Below are positions 53,187-62,053 of a stretch of 64,000 bases of DNA, piece by piece. The position numbers and the translations under genes are program-made. The stretch comes from Agelas oroides (taxonomy: Eukaryota > Porifera > Demospongiae > Agelasida > Agelasidae), in contig OX422189.1 of the NCBI GenBank assembly GCA_949130485.1, positions 6,915,620 to 6,979,619 on the forward strand, written 5' to 3'. The notes beneath the pieces were generated by a model, which worked only from the letters and a program-made list of their open reading frames with translations, did no database searches and was not told the origin of the DNA. How positions within the stretch are numbered: position 1 is the stretch's first letter; each line of letters starts with the position of its first letter.

Positions 53187-56100
53187 CTGGGTACAGGTAC
53201 ATGTAAGTGGGGAAATATGGAGGAGGGAGTAAATTTAAAACTACCACTATAGGACCAAACCATATACCATGGAAAGGGTTTGACAATTTGCCCATGTGTA
53301 GAGCTGATCACTAACCGTACAGCATTTGCAAGTAATCTGTAGCTATAGATGTAAACGACACCAGCGACAGTCCCCATGATGTCCGCATTAGCCGGAGGGG
53401 ATCCACTATAGGCCCATATGCACAACTTGAAGTAACCTTGCATAGGAGGCATGCGAGCGTCTGCATTATTGAGTGAAATTTGTCTGGTCCAGGTACGAGT
53501 GGGACCAAAAACCCTGTCCAATTTACTGGGTGTCCGCATTTCAGGGATTATAATGTATGTCTGCAGCTGATTGTACGATGTGTCCGCATTTCAGAGGTTC
53601 GGAATAGCAAGGTTCCACTGTATTTGTTTACATCCAATTGGATGTAAACTGAAACAATAGGCAAATTATATAAATGTTGACAGAAAGGGTTACTACAATT
53701 AATGGCAAAGCTGAAAGATTTAGTTGTTACCTTTAGCTGACACAACACTGTCTGGTCCTGGTGGTACAGGTGGCTCAGAGGAGGCAGGTTGTTGAAATGT
53801 GATGTTAGAAGTCACAGTTGGCGTAACTGAAACAATTTAAGATACAGTTCTAGATCTGTTACAGGATGATCTCTCCTACTACATATTGACTGACATGCAT
53901 GTACATGGTTGCTACATGTACTACAGAAGATGACAGATTTTGGTGTAAGCTGTCCCAAAGTAAATCTGGTTACACAAACCTATATACTTGTGGCAGACTA
54001 GCTCACAGACAACAATTGGTGACAGAGTTGCCTCAAGTAAGCCAGCACTTAAATCTGCAAAAGCTAGTGACCTAGATACCATGATATGTCTGGATGGCAG
54101 TTTTCACTTAGACAATGTGTGAATCTAGTCTACCTGCTGTACTATACTTCAACCATGTAAGCTCCTTTGCAGGAAAATGCTGCATACTGCATCCTCTGGT
54201 AAGGTTTGTCCAAAGACAAATGTGTGTATGAGTGCCAGCTCCAGCTCATCCCTATAGCCTTGTTCCTAGGCTGTTTCTCTCCTCCCACATGGCTTGGGAA
54301 CGAGGCTAGCTCATTTCTACAATGTCTTGCATTCATCTTCTACAGTATGTTACGCATTAAAGGCCAGAGTGTTTAGTTTACAGGGTAATGTGTACACATG
54401 CAGTTCTAATCCATCCAGCCAGTGTGTTAGTTAACACATTGGATGGATATTCTAGTAACTTCTTAACTCTCTATAAAGCCCTAAGTAACTTGGGCATGCA
54501 ACCTACAGAAGCTATAGCAACTGACCACACAGCTATTATCAATGACCACAATCATAAAGCGTCTAGTATAGTTATAACAGCACTGCTACCTTACATGTAG
54601 TTTTCGGTTACAACACCAATTATCCATGGTATATATTCCCATCCTCCACCTCCTGCATACTTTGCAGTCAGATACCATGTAATCATGCACCGTATATATA
54701 TTTCCATGCCTACCCCAAACTGTTTGGTCACTTATACCACATCCGGTCTCATCACTGCCATCCGTGCAATCTTGTCTCCCATCACAGCGGCGAGAGGTGA
54801 GGATGCACTGACCATTGCTGCATCGAAATGCTCCACTCTGGCAAGAAGCTATATGCAAATTGTAAGTATTATAGTGTTAAGATACATAACTATCTAGCCT
54901 CATTCCCAGGGCTGAAATTAAGGCTATTAGGTATCACGGTACCTACAACAATTATGCTAGTATGCGATATTTGATGAGTGTACATGCAAATATAAACTTA
55001 TTGCAGCTACTCTGATTTGAAATCCACCATTTGACATACTATATTGAAACTGAGCTGCAATTGCAATCTACATATATAGGTGCAACGTACAAGCTGTGGG
55101 ATGTATATATAACTGTGCATTTTGCATGCAAGGCCAGAGTGTTCAGTTGACAAGCAGGGTTGCATGTGTTAGTTTGTAATCCATCCAGCCGATGTGTTGA
55201 TTGTTGACTATACATAAATAGTCTGATAAAGCCATACGTAGCTACGTGGGATACAACTCATCTGTCTACAAAAGGTGATTTAATTTGCATGGCAATGATC
55301 ACAACTGTGCACTTAGTAATAGTGTGCAGTGGCTTAAGCCTGTAATGGCACAACAACCACCTTGGCATTTGAGTATTATAACCACAGTATGATCCCCCAC
55401 CCTCTAAAGAGTTTGGTAGCTTACTACATCCAGTTTCATCACTGCCATCAGTGCAGCCTCGAAGTCCATCACACGGCCTGACACATTGAAGATTGCTGCA
55501 CCGAAATGCTCCACTTTGACAGGAAACTAAAGTATGCAAATTGAAACAATTAAGCGGGTAGTAATACCTGTTTTGCACAGGAGTTAACAACTATGAGAAA
55601 CGTACTGCAGGTTCTCTCATCACTTCCATCAGTGCATCCCATAAAACCATTGCATCGTAAGGAGTTTGAAATACAAAACCCATTTGTACATTGAAACTGG
55701 GTGGAGCTGCAACTTGAGCCTACAGGTGTAACAATGTGTGGAGCAAAACTGAATAAATAGTATGCAAGCAGCTATGTAGTGAGACGACTGATTGTATGGA
55801 CGTTCTACTGTGCCATTCATGTCACCATATGCCCTTACTGGAAATGCTGAACGTATAATGCTAGCTATATACATGTGGATGAATACACACAAGGTGCAAT
55901 GAATGCATACTTTTAGTAGCCTCGTTCCCAGGCTCTCCCCTCGCCCCGACGAAAAATAAAAACTACCCGTTTTTATTTTTCGGCGGGGCGAGGGGAGAGC
56001 CTGGGAGCGAGGCTATACTTTTAGCTGAAGAGATCACAGCTAAAAACCATCCCTCAACATGTGAAGCCATAGAGATACTCTCAATCATGTGATGACAGTT

Positions 56101-59100
56101 TGACTGCTGTACAGTGCTTGTTGTCCACTCCAACAATTTAGACTGCATAGTATTTTCCCCAAACACATTACAAAATGATCTATATTAAACAATATGGGTT
56201 TCTTGCTTATGCCTTTTGTGGCAATGTTTCACATTGAATGTACATAAATGACGCCCGATAGAAGCAGCAAGGTTACATAACTGAAGAGTAATTGAAGGGT
56301 TAGGAACCAGAATGGTCTGGTGTAGCTAGGAACTTGCGGCACATGTATTTTCCATACATTCATTGACTTTGCACGGCTCTGTGAGCCTTTAATACGACGA
56401 AAACCTTCGTGACCCTGTCACCACACCCACAAACCTTTGGTGTCTTCGTGCCGGACCACACCCAAAAGTCTTCAGCGACTGACTACATCATATACCCTCC
56501 AGGTAGGGTATATTATCTATGACCACACTGTGACCCTAGCCTCGTTCCCAGGCCTACCCCGTGTTTTGTTCTTTGGTTTGCACACGGAGGCGGAAGAGCG
56601 CTCTTCCGCCTTGGTGCATTATATTGAACGCAAACCAAAGAACAAAAAATGGCGTAGGCCTGGGAACATATAGTTCCCCCAACAGGAAGTGTGTTTCAGA
56701 AACAAAGGGTAGGGTATAGGGTCGGGCAGGGATTTACTTCCGGTTTGTTTCAGAAACATTGCGGGGGAGGCTATAGGTCGCGGTACACTTATTTCTCCAA
56801 CTTATTTCTCCAACTTAGCTACTGTGCCCCATGCCCACACTGTGACCACACCGTGACCCCATGACCCCTTGCCCACACTGTAACCCCAGTCGTAGCCTCG
56901 TACCCAGGCCGTTCATTAAAAACGTTTCCCCTACGAACGGCCTGGGCTACCCCAGTCGCGGCTGTATATGGTGTTTATGGGCGTGACCACATTATTACAA
57001 GAGGTTTATTAACATCTCACGCATGTGCAGTGTGCCATGAAAGTCAACAATGGCAAAGATCGCGGAAGGAACAGACCCGGGACAAATTCTGGCAAAAGGT
57101 GAGTTCGGCTAAAGGTTAATCAAGCTTATCCACAAAATGTGCAGGCTCAATTTATGCAATGACTGCTATACTTAAATGTAGCTATGCTGGAGTTGTACAA
57201 ACTTGAGCTTGCATGCATGTTGCCAGTTCTCAAATTTCATATGGTACTTGCAATAGGATACCTGTGCATGCAATAATAAAATTTGTACTATGATATCCCA
57301 ATTCCATAATTTATATAGTAAGAACAAATTGTTCAATTATAACCATACTAGAAATTCCACAGGCAGTTCATTGACTCCTAGATGTCCAGGCACTTGTTTT
57401 GTTGTGTTAGCAACATAAGTCCCAATATTTTAGGATGGTATGCCTAATTGAATAATAAAAAATGAATTGCTTATTATACCATAGGCAGTTTACACTTATA
57501 ATTATATACATGTTCAGTTAATGTTCAATTGAAGTCCTTTAATCTTTAAATTTTTTTTACAGCTTACAACCACATTCAGTCTCATCGCTGTTATCAATCT
57601 GGCTCAACCCCTACACACTACTTTTGTAGCTGTAACCAACAGTATACATCACCATTATAACTATGGTATGGCCATGTATGCGCACTCTTTGGCTAAATGC
57701 GTTAGTACGCCAGAACATTGAGTATTGAAACATTGGTATGTATGTAATAAAGCTTACATCCAATTTCATCACTGCCATCAGTGCAGTCTCGGCTTCCATC
57801 ACAGCGGTCAGAAGACCAGACAGGGTAATGAACAAGTAGAATAGTATGCAAGTAGCTATGAAGTGAGATGACTGATTGTATGGATGTTCTACTGTGCCAT
57901 TTATGTCACCATATGCCCTTACTGGAAATGCTGAACGTATGTTAGCTATGATTATACATGTGGGTGAATACACACAAGGTGCAATGAATGCATACTTTTA
58001 GCTGAAGAGATCACAACTAAAAACCATCCCTCAACATGTGAAGCCATAGAGATACTCTCAATTACATGATGACAGTTTGACTGCTGTACAGTGCTTGTTG
58101 TCCTCCCCCCTACAACTTAGACTGCACAGTATTTCCCCAAACACATTGAAAAATGATCTATTAAACAATACGGGTTTCTTGCTTATGCCTTTCGTGGCAA
58201 TGTTTCACATTGAATGTACATAAATGACGCCTGATAGAAGCAGCAAGGTTACATAACTGAAGAGTAATTGAAGGGTTAGGAACCAGAATGGTCTGGTGTA
58301 GCTAGGAACTTGCGGCATGTGTATTTTCCATACGTTCTTTGACTCTGCACTGCTTTGTGACCCTTTAACACGACGAAAACCTTCATGACCCTGTGACCAC
58401 ACCCAAAAACCTTTGGTGTCTTCGTGCCGGATCACACCCAAAAGTCTTCGGTGACTGACCACACCATAGATAATATACCTTCCAGATTATCTGTGACCAC
58501 TCTGTGACCCTAGCCTCATTCCCATGCCTACCCCATTTTTTGTTCTTTGGTTTGCATACGGAGGCGAAAGAGCGCTCTTCCGCCTCCGTGTATTATACTG
58601 AACACAAACCGAAGAACAAAAAACGGGGTAGGCCTGGTAACGAGGCTACTGTGACCCCATGACCCCTTGCCCACACTGTGACCCCAGTCGTAGCTTCATA
58701 CCCAGGCCGTTTATTAAAAACGTTTCCCCTACGAACGGCCTGGGCTACCCCAGTCGCGGCTGTATATGGTGTTTATGGGCGTGACCACATTATTACAAGA
58801 GGTTTATTAACATCTCACGCATGCGCAGTGTGCCATGAAAGTCAACAATGGCAAAGATCGCAGAAGGAACAGACCCGGGACAAATTCTGGCAAAAGGTGA
58901 GTTCGGCTAAAGGTTAATCAAGCTTATCCACAAAATGTGCAGGCTCAATTTATGCAATGACTGCTATACTTAAATGTAGCTATGCTGGAGTTGTACAAAC
59001 TTGAGCTTGCATGCATGTTGCCAGTTCTCAAATTTCATATGGTACTTGCAGTAGGATACCTGTGCATGCAATGAATTTCCCAATAAAATTACTATGATAT

Positions 59101-61858
59101 GCCCAATTCCATATATAGTAAGAACACATTGTTCAATTATAACTATACTAGAAATTCCACAGGCAGTTCATTGACTCCTAGATGTCCAGGCACTTGTTTT
59201 GTTGTGTTAGCAACATAAGTCCCAATATTTTAGGATGGTATGCCTAATTGAATAATAAAAAATGAATTGCTTATTATACCATAGGCAGTTTACACTTATA
59301 ATTATATACATGTTCAGTTAATGTTCAATTGAAGTCCTTTAATCTTTAAAATTTTTTTACAGCTTACAACCACATTCAGTCTCATCGCTGTTATCAATCT
59401 GGCTCAACCCCTACACACTACTTTTGTAGCTGTAACCAACAGTATACATCACCTATTATAACTATGGTATGGCCATGTATGCGCACTCTTTGGCTAAATG
59501 CGTTAGTGCGCCAGAACGTTGAGTATTGAAACATTGGTATGTATGTAATAAAGCTTACATCCAATTTCATCACTGCCATCAGTGCAGTCTCGGCTCCCAT
59601 CACAGCGGTCAGAAGACCAGACACATTGAAAATTGTTGCATCGGAATGCTACACTTTGACAGGAAACTGTACAAATTATAGCAATGAAGAAATGAGCTAT
59701 ATCTACAGCAGTTGTATGTGTTACAGGAGTCAGCAACCGTCAAACTATATAGATCAGAAACTTACTACAGTTCCTCTCATCACTTCCATCAGAGCACGTC
59801 ATAATTCCATTGCAACGTAAGGAGGAGGGGACACACTGGCCACTGGTACAGCGGAACTGGGTGGAAGTGCACTGACCTGCACATATGTGAGCCAGAATCA
59901 AACATTTTGAAAGATGCAGTATGTGATCACAAAATTATGAATCTGACTGCTTATATTCGAGATATTGCACGATATCGTACGAACTCACCTATTTATACTG
60001 CACATATTTAGGGGTCCCAACAAAAAATCCAAGAACGAACGAACTTGACTCAAGTGTGCTGAAATCCAAGAACCAAGTGACCTTGTTTGTAAACTACAGT
60101 TACAATAGTTTCTATGACTTTCGTTCTTCCGAAAATAAATAAAGCGGACAGAGGGTTATGTGCCAAAATATGGCCATTATGGGATTTTTGATTTTATATG
60201 GGGGATTATATATGAACATACCTTTAACAGATATCCACGCGAGTGGTCCAGCTATTTTAATACTCTACCAATGGTAAATAATCAATTGCACTGGTGCTTG
60301 CTAAATTTACTTGTCAAAAGTCACTTCAAACTATCAATTATTCTTCTATGGGAGAAATGTATTGCAACATAAAATAACAGCTAATATAGTCTCTTGACAG
60401 CTATAAACTTGATTGGTCCAGGCATTTTTGCACAAGATACATCAAGTGAAATCCATCAGTACCACTAGTTTCATCGCGAAGCTTCAAAAGTCACTTGAAC
60501 CGAACTGCCCCCAATTTTTGGCACTTAACCCTTTCAAGTCCAAGACGAATTGACTGAAAATAGCTTTGCAGCACCAACTTTTATCGTCCGGTTTTTATAT
60601 GTCTCAGATAGATACTTAGTTCTAGTACAACAGATTTGAAATTAGAGCACCTTCGATTTTTTCGTTGGGAGCCCTAACATATTAAAGTAAATCAACCAGC
60701 GTACTTTATGGAAAGGATATCTCGAGAACTACTCAACGCACAAACACCAGACAAGTACCAGCATGTAGCCAAGAGCCTGTAGATTCTACTGATGCTAATA
60801 TACGGTGGAGACTTCAACTTGTTGTCAAAATAGGCATCTTATGCATTATTATAATTTCTAAATTTTAGCTGTTCGATTAGAGTACGTAAATTACCAAATA
60901 TTCCGAGAAACGGAGGATGTACGAAAAAAAAAGAGTTTTTGTACAAAGTGAATAGAAGAATACGCGTGTAATTTTTCGATACTGAGGAAACTGATCAGCA
61001 GGCCCGTTGGCAGGGGGGTTCGAGGGGTTCGCTAGAACCCCCCTTTTGGCCTCCAACAGATTTCATACACTGCCTAGCCCTACCATTTGCAAGTGGTCCA
61101 CTAGCCTCGCTTCCATTGAACATCACTGCATGGGATACTTTGCCCGGTTATGTAACCAATACAACGTCCCCTGCTAGTTTCAAAAATGCTTCTATGTTCA
61201 CACTTTCATAACTTTAACTTTAATATCAGCTTCGTTGTGTAATTTTGTTAGTTTGTGACTTTGTAATAAATTGGGGTACTTTTCACTTAGGTATGCTATC
61301 TTGTATCCCTTGCTTTTGTGCACAAACTTTCATAGAAAAAATCTTGCAAGTGCGTAGCAAATGGAGTGTATGCAAAGATATGGCGCGCTGCTAAGAATCG
61401 GTAAATGATTGAGGGATCGCCAGCGGGAGCCCAATGGCATCGTTCGTAGCCCCGATCAAACAACCTTACCTATCCTACCCTAGCGAAGTTTGCTATAGGG
61501 TAAGATCGAAATCACTAAGATATATACGGTCCGGATCGGATTTTTTGGGGGAATCGGATCCACTGTAATCTTCTCAGGCTGGTATAGTGCAACTCCGCGA
61601 GTTAGTATACGTATGACGAGTGTTGCTGAACATGCAGTTTCCTTACTAAGGTTATGTACTATAGTACTGCGGTTTGTAGCAAACATTAGGCAGCCGAGCG
61701 TCGCCCTTTTGTAGTTGACAGAATTAAAGGACTACTCTACCATTTCATGATCGCTAGGTATAAACATGAACGCTGAATACCTACGTACCACTGGTTCCGT
61801 GGATTCCTGCTATGACCACCAACAGCATCAGAAGACCTACAGCGACCAAGGACCTCAT
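52840..61858 (-). CDS. gene D: LDLa membrane protein with a different tail
   Basis: Exon join 61858-61789, 59876-59766, 59666-59559, 55719-55606, 55526-55425, 54848-54738, 53826-53731, 53186-52840: 1059 bp, open, about 352 aa. A signal peptide is followed by five LDLa modules (B, A, B, A, A), a Pro/Thr stalk, one membrane span and a ~75-aa tail. The N-terminal half is plainly family, but the stalk, span and tail are unrelated to B and C: the span ends [11 protein letters not shown] and the tail has [14 protein letters not shown], with a YxxL sorting-type motif and no PPxY. A 2-kb tandem duplication lies in the intron between LDLa 2 and 3. A YxxL tail suggests an endocytic receptor; this is inference. 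Confidence 0.75.
53731..53826 (-). CDS. gene D exon 7: Pro/Thr stalk
   Basis: 96 bp, phase 1-1, TTTCAG acceptor, GTAACA donor. [20 protein letters not shown] then PPGPDS; it has one N-glycosylation sequon (NIT). Confidence 0.65.
54255..54308. mobile_element. 54-bp palindromic MITE, TAGCCTTG type
   Basis: TAGCCTTGTTCCTAGGC and GCTTGGGAACGAGGCTA. The flanks GCTCATCCC and GCTCATTTC are similar but offset by two bases on the left. It lies in a gene D intron. Confidence 0.75.
54738..54848 (-). CDS. gene D exon 6: LDLa (type A)
   Basis: 111 bp, ATATAG acceptor, GTATAAG donor. [31 protein letters not shown]. Confidence 0.85.
55425..55526 (-). CDS. gene D exon 5: shortened LDLa (type A)
   Basis: 102 bp, TTTAG acceptor, GTAAGC donor. 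[20 protein letters not shown]: three residues (SDR) are missing between cysteines 3 and 4, an in-frame deletion that may strain the fold. Confidence 0.8.
55606..55719 (-). CDS. gene D exon 4: LDLa (type B)
   Basis: 114 bp, TGTAG acceptor, GTACGT donor. [32 protein letters not shown]. Its first two bases (GC) complete a Cys codon with exon 3. Confidence 0.83.
55917..56015. mobile_element. 99-bp palindromic MITE, TAGCCTCG type
   Basis: Arms TAGCCTCGTTCCCAGGCTCT and complement over about 45 bp. Exact 9-bp duplication TACTTTTAG (55908-55916, 56016-56024). Unit 2 has a single TACTTTTAG at about 57994-58002, and the inverted copy at 5.78 kb is also empty. Confidence 0.95.
56537..56672. mobile_element. 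MITE, unit 1 copy with damaged right end
   Basis: Starts TAGCCTCGTTCCCAGGCC after CTGTGACCC. The inner arms around GGCGGAAGAGCGCTCTTCC are intact. The right terminus and second duplication are lost, unlike the unit 2 copy at 58511. Confidence 0.85.
56893..56949. mobile_element. 57-bp palindromic MITE, unit 1 copy
   Basis: TAGCCTCGTACCCAGGCCGT to ACGGCCTGGGCTA, with exact duplication CCCCAGTCG on both sides. Confidence 0.9.
57758..57823 (-). pseudogene. half LDLa exon at a duplication breakpoint
   Basis: The 3' half matches exon 59559-59666 ([16 protein letters not shown], donor GTAAGC). The 5' half is replaced at about 57823 by sequence matching 55740 onward, marking the junction of the two tandem units. 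Confidence 0.85.
58511..58648. mobile_element. 138-bp palindromic MITE, unit 2 copy
   Basis: TAGCCTCATTCCCATGCC to GGCCTGGTAACGAGGCTA, with exact duplication CTGTGACCC (58502-58510, 58649-58657). Confidence 0.92.
58691..58747. mobile_element. 57-bp palindromic MITE, unit 2 copy
   Basis: TAGCTTCATACCCAGGCCGT to ACGGCCTGGGCTA, with exact duplication CCCCAGTCG (58682-58690, 58748-58756). Confidence 0.9.
59559..59666 (-). CDS. gene D exon 3: LDLa (type A), shifted donor
   Basis: 108 bp, GTACAG acceptor. [30 protein letters not shown], then donor GTAAGC starts after GGAT, so the sixth Cys codon is split as T|GC and restored only by a suitable next exon. Confidence 0.8.
59766..59876 (-). CDS. gene D exon 2: first LDLa (type B)
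   Basis: 111 bp, GTGCAG acceptor, GTAAGT donor. [32 protein letters not shown]. Confidence 0.86.
59877..61788. other. gene D intron 1
   Basis: No exon recognised. 60866-60980 is a dispersed repeat (GATTAGAGTACGTAAAT, ATTCCGAGAAACGGAGG) with a second copy at 61938-62053. 61560-61760 matches intron 1 of genes B and C. Confidence 0.5.
61789..61858 (-). CDS. gene D exon 1: signal peptide
   Basis: 70 bp with donor [26 protein letters not shown] then IHGTSG, a strong secretion signal. The ATG is preceded by CTATCCAAGT. Confidence 0.83.
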
Positions 61859-61937
61859 ACTTGGATAGTTCATATAACGATCAGAGCGCAAAGACAGCAA
61901 ACAACAACCGTATAATTTCTCAATTCGTACAGAGTCA
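61859..61937 (-). promoter_or_regulatory. gene D 5' flank
   Basis: Weakly conserved with the B and C flanks (GCTGTCTTTGCGCTCTGATC on the minus strand). Homology stops at 61938, where a dispersed repeat begins, so the older upstream block has been displaced. Confidence 0.4.
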
Positions 61938-62053
61938 AATTTAGCTGTACGATTAGAGTACGTAAATGACCGAATATTCCGAGAAACGGAGGGTGTACGA
62001 ATAGAGTATTTGTACGAAGTGAATAGAAGAAAAACGGTCGTACATATTTTCAT
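61938..62053. repeat. dispersed repeat, second copy
   Basis: Matches 60866-60980: TTTAGCTGTACGATTAGAGT, CCGAATATTCCGAGAAACGG, GTGAATAGAAGAA. Confidence 0.85.

Larger units (their letters stand above)
55740..57823. repeat. tandem segmental duplication, unit 1
   Basis: Matches 57824-59630 in order over the whole length. It contains one extra 99-bp MITE. Both units lie within one gene D intron. Confidence 0.9.
57824..59630. repeat. tandem segmental duplication, unit 2
   Basis: Second copy of 55740-57823, ending within exon 59559-59666. It has the empty site for the 99-bp MITE. Confidence 0.9.
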
